From a bacterium (GTDB taxonomy: Bacteria > Spirochaetota > UBA4802 > UBA5550): 19,411 nucleotides of DNA. The notes under the pieces were generated by a model, which did not search any database, was not told the DNA's origin, and saw only the letters and a program-made list of their open reading frames with translations. Below, piece after piece: positions 4,820-12,694 of the stretch (its first letter is position 1; each line of letters opens with the position of its first letter). The DNA is taken from contig JAAENB010001015.1 in NCBI GenBank assembly GCA_024224995.1, positions 1-19,411 on the forward strand, written 5' to 3'. Made by a program: the position numbers and the translations under genes.

Positions 4820-6649
4820 ATGAAAAAATCTCTATTTCTCATCTTATCGGTGCTGCTTTTTGCCTTCACAACAGCTTGTGATCAGGGTTATGAAGCAGTA
4901 AAAATCAAAAACTACAACCTGCCCTATATTGCTGTGGGAGAAGCATACAGCGGACAGGTTGAAACATCAGGCGGATCGGGCAGTTACAGCTTTGAACTAA
5001 TCGACGGCGCTCTTCCCCAGGGGCTTTCTATAAACAGCACCAGCGGGCTCATCACGGGGGTAGTAAACGCGGAAACAGACTGGGTTTCATTTACAGTAAA
5101 GGCAACAGACTCAGGAGCTCCCGCAGAATACATAACTTCCGCTACAAGAAAGTTTTCTATCAAAGCTGTAATATCGGACTTCGATCCCGACATTTATGAA
5201 CCCTTAGACGATGAGTTTGAAACAACAGAAAACACTCTCAAGCCCGGAGATGCCAGCCAGGTTCATACCCTTCACCTTCCCGATGATGGTGACAAATACA
5301 AGATCGACATGACCTCTTTTCCAGCCGGAACAAAGATCAAGATTGAAACATATGATCTCAGCGGAACTACCAACACCAGGATGTATCTGCATACCAGCTC
5401 CTATACCAACGACCCTATTGGTTATTCCGAAAGCAATGGAGCGCTTGGTTCCAGAATTATTACAACTCTCAGCAACAATATTTATTATATCTACGTTTAC
5501 GGCTCCATGGGTGAATACGCGATTGATGTTACCCTGTACGACGTAGACCAGTACGAAGCGGATAACGATTTCTCAACAGAAAACGTGATGAAGCCCGGAG
5601 ACGTAAGCCAGGCTCATACTTTTCACAATGCCGGGGAAAGCGATTATATCAAACTCGACCTTTCCGCCCTTCAGGCAGGAAGCACAATTAAATTGGAAAC
5701 CGATAGTGTCTGTGGTGCCGGCGACCTTGCTAATACAAAGCTTTCTCTTTACAACGCAAGCCAGGATCTTTTAGCTGAAAATTCCAACAGCGGAATCGTT
5801 AATTATTCAGAGCTTATCTGGACAGTTGACACGCCCGGAATCTACTACGCGGTAGTATCAGATCCCGAAAACAAAAAAGGAACATACCAGTTCGATATCC
5901 AGGTTATCGACAATCCTTATCCTGCTGACGCGTACGAAGCCATGAGCGACGACAGTTTCTCTACAAGCAGCCAGGTTGTAGTTGGCGCAGCAGCACAGCT
6001 CCATACTATTCACAATACCGGTGACGAGGATTACATGAAACTGGTTATAACCGAAGCCCAGGTTGGAAAATATATCCGCATAGAGACTCACCGGGTACAA
6101 AACATAACCGGGATCAACACAATCCTTTACCTGTACGACGCGAATTTCAATGAAATTAAATATGACTACGATGACGGCTATGCTAATTTTTCAAAGATCG
6201 TACAAAAATTCACTGTTGCCGGAACCTATTACCTGCGAGTGATTGACGTAATCAACGGAACCGGAGACTATACAATTGACGCTCTTGAAGTAACTCCCCC
6301 TGCTGCTGACGCCTACGAATCCGATGACGATACAGCAACAACAAATATGATCAAGCCCGGAGACGCGGCTCAAAATCACACAATCCACGCTATTGACGAT
6401 CGTGATTATTTAAAACTCGATCTTAGTGATGTTGCTTACGGCAGCACCGTTGTGGTTTCCACATCAAAACTGACCCTGGATACAACAATGGCTGTCCGGG
6501 TTTGGAATCCCGACGGTGTTGAACTTGGCAGCGGCGGATCTTCCGCTTATTTCACCTGCTATATGCCGGGCATCCACACCATTAGTGTTAATGAAGTACA
6601 CTGGTCCGACTTTGGCGACTATTCAATAGAAGTCAGAATTCAGGACTAA
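4820..6649 (+). CDS. Lipoprotein with a putative-Ig domain and four PPC-like repeats
   Basis: This 609-residue protein starts with a lipoprotein signal peptide (MKKSLFLILS..., lipobox TTAC with C20). Residues about 34-115 look like a He_PIG immunoglobulin-type domain (LPYIAVGEAYSGQVETSGG, then LPQGLSINSTSGLITG). Four beta-rich repeats of about 115 residues follow (125-241, 243-364, 370-491, 497-608). Each opens with YE-acidic-F/T then KPGD or equivalent, HT(L/F/I)H, a D-x-D-Y-K/L motif, and closes in a GxYxx(D/E) strand, as in bacterial pre-peptidase C-terminal domains. There is no catalytic domain, so a surface or periplasmic binding role is likelier than a protease. AGGAGG precedes the ATG by 10 bases. 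It is monocistronic, with a clear terminator. Confidence 0.8.
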   Translation: MKKSLFLILSVLLFAFTTACDQGYEAVKIKNYNLPYIAVGEAYSGQVETSGGSGSYSFELIDGALPQGLSINSTSGLITGVVNAETDWVSFTVKATDSGAPAEYITSATRKFSIKAVISDFDPDIYEPLDDEFETTENTLKPGDASQVHTLHLPDDGDKYKIDMTSFPAGTKIKIETYDLSGTTNTRMYLHTSSYTNDPIGYSESNGALGSRIITTLSNNIYYIYVYGSMGEYAIDVTLYDVDQYEADNDFSTENVMKPGDVSQAHTFHNAGESDYIKLDLSALQAGSTIKLETDSVCGAGDLANTKLSLYNASQDLLAENSNSGIVNYSELIWTVDTPGIYYAVVSDPENKKGTYQFDIQVIDNPYPADAYEAMSDDSFSTSSQVVVGAAAQLHTIHNTGDEDYMKLVITEAQVGKYIRIETHRVQNITGINTILYLYDANFNEIKYDYDDGYANFSKIVQKFTVAGTYYLRVIDVINGTGDYTIDALEVTPPAADAYESDDDTATTNMIKPGDAAQNHTIHAIDDRDYLKLDLSDVAYGSTVVVSTSKLTLDTTMAVRVWNPDGVELGSGGSSAYFTCYMPGIHTISVNEVHWSDFGDYSIEVRIQD

Positions 6650-6665
6650 ATCCCCAGGCCTGCAC

Positions 6666-6700
6666 AAAAGCGAGTCCCGATTTGACCGGGACTCGCTTTT
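6666..6700 (+). terminator. Intrinsic terminator of the lipoprotein gene
   Basis: Fourteen-base arms AAAAGCGAGTCCCG and CGGGACTCGCTTTT enclose a 7-base loop; the distal arm ends in TTTT. It begins 16 bases after the stop codon. The A-rich proximal arm lets it work on either strand. Confidence 0.88.
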
Positions 6701-6768
6701 ATCCCTTCATCATCAAACATCGAACCTCAAACTTTCTTAGAATAAAAATCAATAAAACGCTTGCCTTT

Positions 6769-6915
6769 TGAAAAAATATGGGAGAAACTGTGTCTATACC
6801 GGTGTCTGTTTCCATCGGCCCCCAACCCCTCGCAGGGGTCGCAAGAGTTTTTGGAAAAAAGCCAATTTCAGCCCGGGGTTTTAACCCCATAGGGCAACAG
6901 AGCAGAACCCCGGAT
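6769..6915 (-). repeat. Mosaic dispersed repeat, copy 2 (inverted)
   Basis: Read on the minus strand, this stretch carries module B (GGGGTTCTGCTCTG, GGGGTTAAAACCCCGGG, GAGGGGTTGGGGGCC) and then a degraded module A (CCGGTATAGACACAGTTTCT). The module order is the reverse of copy 1. It lies in the 6701-7055 interval between the lipoprotein terminator and the SH3 gene, where I see no other gene. Confidence 0.6.
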
Positions 6916-6973
6916 AATATCTTCGAGAACAGGCTCTGTTTATAAACAAGTTCACCAGGGTGATGGGTTTTCT

Positions 6974-7003
6974 CATAGCGTGGGGTTTTAACCCCTCGCT
7001 ATG
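6974..7003. repeat. CATAGCG-GGGG hairpin, copy 1
   Basis: CATAGCGTGGGGTT pairs with AACCCCTCGCTATG except one T/T mismatch. The same CTCATAGCGTGGGGTTT sequence forms the hairpin after the AraC gene (9049-9089). It lies about 50 bases before the SH3 gene. Confidence 0.65.
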
Positions 7004-7055
7004 AAGAAAGAGGCCCGGTTCTAGATCTTAGTTTCTTGAGAGAGAGGAATACGCC

Positions 7056-8120
7056 ATGCAAAATAAATTATTCGCACTAATAACATTTATTTTACTAACT
7101 CTATCCACCACCGCATTCGCCGCAACTCAAGGAGTGGTAACCGGGAATAACGTAAATATACGACTACAGCCAAAACTCGGAGAAAGAACACAGCAGCAAT
7201 TATTCAAAGGAAACCGGGTATTTGTACAGGGCTACGCATACGGCGATTCAGTAAAGAGCAACAAAAAATGGGTTAAAATAACCGCGCCATATTTTTACGG
7301 AGAGATGTTCATACACTCAAATTTTATTCTCACCGGGAAAGCAGCCGATTCTTATATAAAAAAATTGAACTCCAATCGATTCAAGAAAAGAGCAAAAAAA
7401 TATTTTTCTTCGAAACAAATCACTCTAATCAAACGCTATAAAAAACAATTCAATTCCATAAAAACCGATAAAGACTTTTTTTCCGTTTATCGTAAAGCCG
7501 AGAATTTAAAAGAATCTTTAACGATGAACATATCAAAGAAATACCGGAAGTTCCAGGAAAAACATCCCGACGATATCTGCGGTCTTAAAATAGCCTGGTT
7601 ATACACCATCCTTCCCGGCCTCTACGTTCAATACGTCGCTGAAGGAACCGAAGCCGAGCTCGATATTTCAATTGACGCTTTTTACAAAAAAGCAAAAGAA
7701 TCAAAAGGAACTGCAGATGACGCGTTTATCGCCGTATTGCGCGCTGGTTTTGGAAAAAATTACCTCTTCCACCGTCCCACCTGGTTTCAGTATACCTGGG
7801 ATTACGGCGGAGAAAGCCTGCTTGGAACCGGGAAACACCTCCGGGTATTCACCTTAATCGACGCGGCTCTTAAAAAAGATCAGACTCTTAAAAAAGATCT
7901 CATGAAAATCAGGAAAGCAGCATTTAACGATATGCTGAAATGGAAAATCTTCGCGGAACCAACAAAAACAATAATTCCGGAGCTGCGAAATATTCTGAAA
8001 TCCGTTAAACTAAGTAATAAAGAAAAAAAGCAAATCCAATCCCGGATAAAGGAATTCCGGAAACCGGGAAAAGACCTACAGATCAACTGTAAGAAGAAAA
8101 ATTGCGATTATGGAGGGTAA
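7056..8120 (+). CDS. Exported protein with an N-terminal bacterial SH3 domain
   Basis: The 354-residue protein begins with a Sec signal peptide (MQNKLFALITFILLTLSTTAFA, likely cleaved after AFA near residue 22; no lipobox cysteine). Residues about 25-95 form an SH3b-like domain: GVVTGNNVNIRLQP, then LFKGNRVFVQGYA and a WVKI strand. This domain type commonly binds cell-wall peptides. The rest (100-354) is Lys-rich, helical and of no family I recognise; it has conserved-looking aromatic patches (HRPTWFQYTWDYGGES). The last residues include two cysteines (INCKKKNCDYGG). GAGGAA precedes the ATG. It converges on the next gene with only three bases between stop codons. A periplasmic function is inferred. 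Confidence 0.72.
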   Translation: MQNKLFALITFILLTLSTTAFAATQGVVTGNNVNIRLQPKLGERTQQQLFKGNRVFVQGYAYGDSVKSNKKWVKITAPYFYGEMFIHSNFILTGKAADSYIKKLNSNRFKKRAKKYFSSKQITLIKRYKKQFNSIKTDKDFFSVYRKAENLKESLTMNISKKYRKFQEKHPDDICGLKIAWLYTILPGLYVQYVAEGTEAELDISIDAFYKKAKESKGTADDAFIAVLRAGFGKNYLFHRPTWFQYTWDYGGESLLGTGKHLRVFTLIDAALKKDQTLKKDLMKIRKAAFNDMLKWKIFAEPTKTIIPELRNILKSVKLSNKEKKQIQSRIKEFRKPGKDLQINCKKKNCDYGG

Positions 8121-8123
8121 CTC

Positions 8124-8681
8124 TCATTTCCGAAAATAAAGCGCCGTCTTCCCCAGGTAGCACACATTCCGCTGCCTGCAATTTGGGCAGGAAACAATAC
8201 TTTGAAGTAAAAGATAAATTACAATATACATGGAAAACATTACCATGAAAGGCCAGCTCTGCGAATCCGCGAGAACAACCATCGGACCACCGCAATAAAT
8301 ACCAACAGCCAGGGACCAGCCGAAAATGTTATCAAAATTCCCCCAGGCCTTGTTCCGTTTAAATGGAAAAATCGATTTAGGCGCGCAGCCGCACATGAGT
8401 ACCCCTTCATGGTGATAAGAACATGAAGAACAAAGAAAAAATGAATTGAAAATATAGGTAGCGACAAGCGAAATGCCCGGCACAAACAGCATCCATGTTG
8501 CCCCGGACGAAAACCAGATAAACAAGGTTCCCAGCACCGCTATTGATAAAAACATAGTATAGCTAAATATATTCTGCCCCAATCCGGAACGATACCGGTA
8601 CGGCAGCCCCTGCCCTTCTCCGGACTTTTCCGAAGAAATGCAGCCGTTACAGCTGCATTTAATATTTATTTTCTGATTCAA
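8124..8681 (-). CDS. Cysteine-rich multi-pass membrane protein of unknown function
   Basis: I recognise no family. The 185 residues contain about four hydrophobic segments (roughly 38-58, 62-82, 118-136, 144-164). Cysteine clusters lie outside them: CSCNGC (9-14), CSSC with MCGC (84-99) and CPNC followed by C174 (165-174). The CxxC pairs could bind zinc or an iron-sulphur centre. The start codon overlaps the stop of the preceding small membrane protein as ATGA (8678-8681), so the two are very probably co-translated and may work as one membrane unit. A redox or metal-handling role is conceivable but unsupported. Confidence 0.65.
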   Translation of the reverse strand: MNQKINIKCSCNGCISSEKSGEGQGLPYRYRSGLGQNIFSYTMFLSIAVLGTLFIWFSSGATWMLFVPGISLVATYIFNSFFLCSSCSYHHEGVLMCGCAPKSIFPFKRNKAWGNFDNIFGWSLAVGIYCGGPMVVLADSQSWPFMVMFSMYIVIYLLLQSIVSCPNCRQRNVCYLGKTALYFRK

Positions 8682-8938
8682 GCCTGCGCCTTCTTCCCTT
8701 CTAACAGGTTATAGAACCAGGCAAAAATCGCTCCGATTATGGCCCCGTCAACAAAGCCGTAAACCAGCCCCAGAACACTGCCCAGCGGAGAGACAGCATA
8801 ATACGGATAAAAATATCCGAGTAATACAGGCTCAGAAACCGGAAAGCCCCGGGCAATGAGCCACCAGGTTCCGGTAAAAATTACAACCCCATACACAGCT
8901 CCAAAAGCAAGAGCGAAAGACTTCACATTCATCTTCAT
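8678..8938 (-). CDS. Small two-to-three-helix membrane protein, 'bacteriophage holin'-type family
   Basis: The 86 residues include a first hydrophobic helix (ALAFGAVYGVVIFTGTWWLI), a central segment (YPYYAVSPLGSVLGLVYGFV) and a last helix (GAIIGAIFAWFYNLL) with a basic tail. The SPLGSxxGLVYGFVDG motif is one I associate with a family of short chromosomal proteins labelled bacteriophage holin in databases. The label is by similarity only, and no phage genes lie nearby. AGGAGG is placed 6 bases before the ATG. It forms an operon with the cysteine-rich membrane protein through a 4-base ATGA overlap. Confidence 0.65.
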   Translation of the reverse strand: MKMNVKSFALAFGAVYGVVIFTGTWWLIARGFPVSEPVLLGYFYPYYAVSPLGSVLGLVYGFVDGAIIGAIFAWFYNLLEGKKAQA

Positions 8939-9029
8939 CGTTAGCCTCCTTTAAAAATGTTTTATTATCAGGAATATAACGAAAAAAGAAAAGCCGGTCG
9001 ACTTGAGTTATAACAATAGACGAAAAAAC

Positions 9030-9089
9030 AAAAAAAAGAGTAGTTCCCCTTCTCATAGCGTGGGGTTTCAAACCCCACGTTATGAGAAG
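9030..9089 (-). terminator. Terminator hairpin after the AraC-type gene
   Basis: On the minus strand a 20-base-arm hairpin (9070-9089 with 9049-9068, one G/T pair, single-base loop) starts 5 bases after the AraC stop codon. An 8-base T-run follows after a spacer of about 11 bases. The spacer is long for an ideal intrinsic terminator. The hairpin shares the CATAGCGTGGGGTTT core with 6974-7003. Confidence 0.65.
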
Positions 9090-9094
9090 AGGGA

Positions 9095-10195
9095 TTACTC
9101 TTTCCTAAAACCGGAAGGGGATTGACCGGTATGTTTTAAAAAGACGGCATTAAAAGAAGATTTCGATTTAAAGCCCACGTCAAAGGCGATAGAAATAATA
9201 GAGGTAGTTTTGTTTTCTTTAAGAAGCTGTTTTGCTTTTTCAATACGGTATTCGTTTATAAAAACAGAAAAACTTTTGTTTTTTCTTTCGTTAAGGAATT
9301 GCGAAAGCTGGTGCTGAGAAACCTCAAGCTTCTGAGCGAGAAGAGAAAGAGAAATATTTTCATCCCTGAAGAGTTCCTCATCTATCATAAGACGGTCAAG
9401 TTTTAAAGCAATCTCATCGAGATCAAGCCCTTCAATATAGGAGCGTTTTTGTTTATGTTTTCCCTGCTCAACAACCTCCCGGACAACCTGGTAAAACTCA
9501 GGAAACTTGAAGTTTATTAAAAAAAGAATAATTATCACCGCAGTAAGCAGCAGGATTGATAATTCCATATAAAAAATATCGTTAAAAGCGGCGGCTAAAA
9601 AATCCGTAAGAGAAGCCATAGAAAAAATGATAAAGATCAAAACAATAACTATTGCCGGGCGTTTTTCTCTCATCACACTAAGCTTCCAAATAGCGCTAGA
9701 ATTAATCATGGCGTATATCGCAAGGATATAGATAAGAAAAAGTAAAGAACCGCTATAGCCGATAAACATGGAAACCCGGTTATAAAAATAGCCCTGCAAA
9801 AAACTCATCTCTTCAAACGGATGATAAAAAAATACATATATTACGGCTAAAATCGATAAAGCAGGAGGGATAAAATGAACAAAATGGAACCGCCTCAAAG
9901 AAAAATCTTTTTCAAGGGAAAACCTCGCAAGGAGATAGAGCAGCGGCCCCAGCAGGTAAAAAGCCGGGATATTCAATTGATGAAGTATGATATATTTTTT
10001 TAAAAGACCCGCCTCATAAAGAAGCGTATGAATCTCAAAAAGAGCAAAGTCAATAAAGAGCCCAAAAAAAATAAGATTTTTTAACGATTTCCTATCAACA
10101 ATAAGCTGCCCAATGGCCATAAGAGCAGAAAGAAAAAAGCCATGAAGGGTGATAATCATTATAAAGAGTTTGAATGTGCTAACCTGGTCCGTCAT
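9095..10195 (-). CDS. Membrane-anchored AraC-family transcription regulator
   Basis: The 366-residue protein has about seven hydrophobic helices in residues 8-228, then a linker and a C-terminal AraC/XylS domain (about 262-366). The domain's first helix-turn-helix is SLSLLAQKLEVSQHQLSQFL (282-301). The second carries the family signature: IAFDVGFKSKSSFNAVFLKH, then TGQSPSGFRK. The membrane half likely senses a ligand or envelope state and holds the DNA-binding part at the inner membrane. No ribosome site precedes the ATG at 10195 and a promoter lies immediately upstream, so the mRNA may be leaderless; M13 is an alternative start. The target could be its own gene or the divergent or neighbouring genes, but nothing in the window shows which. 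Confidence 0.85.
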   Translation of the reverse strand: MTDQVSTFKLFIMIITLHGFFLSALMAIGQLIVDRKSLKNLIFFGLFIDFALFEIHTLLYEAGLLKKYIILHQLNIPAFYLLGPLLYLLARFSLEKDFSLRRFHFVHFIPPALSILAVIYVFFYHPFEEMSFLQGYFYNRVSMFIGYSGSLLFLIYILAIYAMINSSAIWKLSVMREKRPAIVIVLIFIIFSMASLTDFLAAAFNDIFYMELSILLLTAVIIILFLINFKFPEFYQVVREVVEQGKHKQKRSYIEGLDLDEIALKLDRLMIDEELFRDENISLSLLAQKLEVSQHQLSQFLNERKNKSFSVFINEYRIEKAKQLLKENKTTSIISIAFDVGFKSKSSFNAVFLKHTGQSPSGFRKE

Positions 10196-10202
10196 AGTAT
10201 AA

Positions 10203-10232
10203 AATATGCTGAACCGCTCCCGCTTTTGTCAA
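10203..10232 (-). promoter_or_regulatory. Promoter of the AraC-type gene, predicting a leaderless mRNA
   Basis: On the minus strand a perfect TTGACA (10227-10232) is followed at 18 bases by CATATT (10203-10208, 4 of 6). The start point would then be about 10195-10197, at the ATG itself. No Shine-Dalgarno sequence is present. TATACT (10196-10201) is a better -10 box but lies 25 bases from TTGACA. Confidence 0.5.
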
Positions 10233-10390
10233 GAGATTGCCTGCAAATTATAAAAATTATTACTGAGCGCCCCGCCCCACAGGGTCTGTTTCCGGGGATT
10301 TTGCCCAGGGAAAAGGCCCGTAGATATTGCCCGGGGTCGCACCCTTTCTCGGAATCTCCATAGCCCTGGCCTGAAACCAGCCAGTAAAGG

Positions 10391-10514
10391 CGTTGCACTG
10401 CAACGTCTCTCAAAACCAAACCCTTTTCCGGAGCATCTTCGCTTCGCAAAAAACAGACCCCGGTGTCGACATAGTTTCTGACCTATTTTTCCCCGGCCAT
10501 TCGGTGTATGAGCC
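10391..10514 (+). repeat. Mosaic dispersed repeat, copy 3 (module A with dyad)
   Basis: It begins with the dyad CGTTGCA-C-TGCAACG (10391-10405), then AACGTCTC and AAACCAA as in copy 1. It ends with a well-conserved module A (10457-10514), one base from the mnmE stop codon. The preceding 10258-10390 is GC-rich and only faintly like module B. I see no gene in 10196-10515. Confidence 0.65.
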
Positions 10515-10515
10515 G

Positions 10516-11868
10516 TTATTTCCCAATACAAAACCGGCTAAAAATCGAGCCCAACACATCGTCAGGGGTGATCTCACCGGTAATCTCAGCCAGGTCATCG
10601 AGAAGAGATTGGAGCTCAAAAGCAATAATTTCGGCAGGCTCATTATTAGAAAGGAGTTCAATGGCATTTTGAATATCGGCAAAGGCCTTTTCCAGAAGAT
10701 CAACAACACGGATATCGGCAACGAAGGAGTTTTCGTAATCAACAAATTCGTGATCCAGTATAGAGGAAATAGTATCGTGAAGTTCTTTCAGCCCTTCACC
10801 GGTTTTCGCGGAAAAAGGAATCACTTCATGATCAAGCTCAAAGGCAGGGGCATTATCAACAAGATCAATCTTATTAAGAATAAAAAGGGCTTTTTTCCCG
10901 GAAATTTCATCAATAATAGCCCGGTCTTCATCAGAGATACCGCTCACAGCATCAATAATCATAAGAACAATAGAAGCGGTTTCAATATTCTTATGACTCA
11001 GCTCAATACCGATCTTTTCAATTTCGTTGTCCGGAGTATGGATCCCCGCAGTATCAGTAAGATTAATCTGCATACCGTGGATCTGTACCGATTCACGGAT
11101 AAGATCCCTGGTAGTACCGGGAATATCCGAGACAATAGCACGCTCCTGGTTTAGTATAAGATTAAGAATACTCGATTTTCCAACATTCGGTTTGCCGCAA
11201 ATAGTAACATTGATCCCCTGAGATATCTTTTCGCCAATCTTACATCTTCTTAAAAGATCATCGATAGAGGACCGGATCTTTTCAGAGATCTGCAAAGCTT
11301 CTTCATTGGAAACAAACTCAATGTCTTCTTCAATAAAGTCGATCCCGGCTTCAATGTCGGCCTTAAGAAGAATAATATCTTCCCGGATGGCGTAAATAAG
11401 CTGCCGCAATGAACCGTGCATCTGTTTAAGAGCGGTATCAATTTCCCACTCACTGCGGGCGGTAATAACATGGTGAATCGCCTCAGCAGCAGTAAGATCC
11501 ATTTTCCCGTTAAGGAACGCTCTCTGCGTAAACTCGCCAGGTTCGGCCATACGGACACCAAGAGAACTTAACAGGTCAATAATCCGGTGAACAATACCCT
11601 GGTTTCCATGACAAAAAATCTCAATCATATCTTCGCCGGTAAAGCTGACGGGAGCCTTATAATAAATAAGAATAACATCATCAATAAGCCTGTTATTATC
11701 ATTTATGTCGATAATGGACCCAAAAAGGGCGGCGCGAGGTTCAATGTTTTTGGAATTATTGAAGATCGAACCAGCGATCCCGGCGGAACCGGGACCACTA
11801 ATCCGTATAATAGCTATTGCTGAATTAATAGGGGGGGTAGCGGGTGCGCATATGATATCGTCAAGCAT
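10516..11868 (-). CDS. mnmE: tRNA modification GTPase MnmE
   Basis: The 450-residue length and layout are those of MnmE, which with MnmG builds the 5-aminomethyl-type modification at wobble U34 of tRNAs. The N-terminal tetrahydrofolate-binding domain (1-120) includes EPGEFTQRAFLNGK (109-122). A helical domain follows. The embedded G domain has Walker A GKPNVGKS (225-232), the G3 motif DTAG (272-275) and NKID (332-335). The C-terminal FCIGK supplies the invariant catalytic cysteine C447. The gene starts 6 bases after the jag stop, with only a weak AAGCGG ribosome site, and is the last gene of the rpmH-to-mnmE block. mnmG is not in the window. I see no good intrinsic terminator; the stop abuts a dispersed repeat. 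Confidence 0.96.
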   Translation of the reverse strand: MLDDIICAPATPPINSAIAIIRISGPGSAGIAGSIFNNSKNIEPRAALFGSIIDINDNNRLIDDVILIYYKAPVSFTGEDMIEIFCHGNQGIVHRIIDLLSSLGVRMAEPGEFTQRAFLNGKMDLTAAEAIHHVITARSEWEIDTALKQMHGSLRQLIYAIREDIILLKADIEAGIDFIEEDIEFVSNEEALQISEKIRSSIDDLLRRCKIGEKISQGINVTICGKPNVGKSSILNLILNQERAIVSDIPGTTRDLIRESVQIHGMQINLTDTAGIHTPDNEIEKIGIELSHKNIETASIVLMIIDAVSGISDEDRAIIDEISGKKALFILNKIDLVDNAPAFELDHEVIPFSAKTGEGLKELHDTISSILDHEFVDYENSFVADIRVVDLLEKAFADIQNAIELLSNNEPAEIIAFELQSLLDDLAEITGEITPDDVLGSIFSRFCIGK

Positions 11869-11874
11869 ATGACA

Positions 11875-12522
11875 TTACCGCTTCATATTGTTAGGAGATA
11901 TAGTAACTTTTCTATAGATTCCCTGTCCTTCACTTTTAGTAACAACTCTTCTATCGTTTTGAAGGCTTAAGTGAATAAGTCTTCTTTCAAAAGGATTCAT
12001 AGGTTCAAGGGTCCATGACTTGCCGGTTTTTATTACTTTATACGCAATATCCTTGGACATCTTTTTCAGCGCTTTTTCTCTTTTTTCCCGGTACGCTTCA
12101 ATATCAAGAATAATCTTTTTATCACTTCCCGTCATATGATTAACCATAAGATTTACCATAAATTGTAAAGACTCAAGAGTTTTTCCTTTTCTACCAATAA
12201 TAAGGCCGGAATTTGTTTCACTTCCCAGTTCTACATATACTTTTGATTCACCTTCTTTGATATCATGGACTTTGCCGTCAATTCCCATCTTTGCGAAAAT
12301 ATTTGTAATAACCTCTTTTGTTTTATCACCAATATCAACGGTATTTCCATTATAATAGACTCTAATCTTAGCGGGCCTTGAGACCCCGAACCCAAATATC
12401 CCACTTTTTCCTTCGTCAGTAACTTCAATATTTACGTCAGCGGTTTCTTCTATGCCTAATTCGGAAAAAGCCTTTTTTTTCGCGTCTTCAACGGTTTTTC
12501 CTTCTACTTCTAATACTTTCAT
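11875..12522 (-). CDS. jag: Jag (KhpB/EloR-type) RNA-binding protein
   Basis: The 215 residues show the three Jag domains in order. Jag-N (about 1-50) carries EGKTVEDAKKKAFSELGI and the KSGIFGFGVSRPAKI turn. A KH domain (about 80-140) follows, with the loop GLIIGRKGKTLESLQFMVN. An R3H domain (about 145-210) contains the arginine-x3-histidine motif in ERRLIHLSL. Family members bind RNA and affect cell elongation and envelope assembly in Firmicutes, usually together with KhpA. Its location between yidC and mnmE is the ancestral one. AAGGAGCGG precedes the ATG by about 6 bases. A 172-base gap with a short hairpin separates it from yidC. Confidence 0.93.
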   Translation of the reverse strand: MKVLEVEGKTVEDAKKKAFSELGIEETADVNIEVTDEGKSGIFGFGVSRPAKIRVYYNGNTVDIGDKTKEVITNIFAKMGIDGKVHDIKEGESKVYVELGSETNSGLIIGRKGKTLESLQFMVNLMVNHMTGSDKKIILDIEAYREKREKALKKMSKDIAYKVIKTGKSWTLEPMNPFERRLIHLSLQNDRRVVTKSEGQGIYRKVTISPNNMKR

Positions 12523-12548
12523 TTGTCCGCTCCTTATATGATATTTTC

Positions 12549-12578
12549 AAGCCGAATTGGGGGTTCCGCCTTCGGCTT
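12549..12578. repeat. Short inverted repeat between yidC and jag
   Basis: Arms AAGCCGAA and TTCGGCTT flank a 14-base loop. It lies about 26 bases upstream of the jag start in the leader. It is not followed by a T-run on the minus strand, so attenuation or RNA processing is more plausible than termination. Confidence 0.45.
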
Positions 12579-12694
12579 TATTTATACGCAGCCAGGGCTG
12601 CTCACTATGCTCAATAATAAGTACTTTTTATACTTTTAAAACCTCCTTAAAATGTTTCTTATATATAATTATTAATTAGTATCTAAAATATATT

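Noticed and set aside
8678..8938. Prophage remnant because of the holin-like name
   Set aside because: No phage genes, attachment sites or lysis partners nearby; the family is widespread in chromosomes.
10229..10531. Minus-strand 100-codon frame across the region upstream of the AraC gene
   Set aside because: Built from the GC-rich dispersed repeat; no ribosome site and it overlaps the AraC promoter.
10393..11154. 253-codon plus-strand frame
   Set aside because: It lies almost wholly antisense to mnmE, whose protein is certain, and begins in the dispersed repeat.
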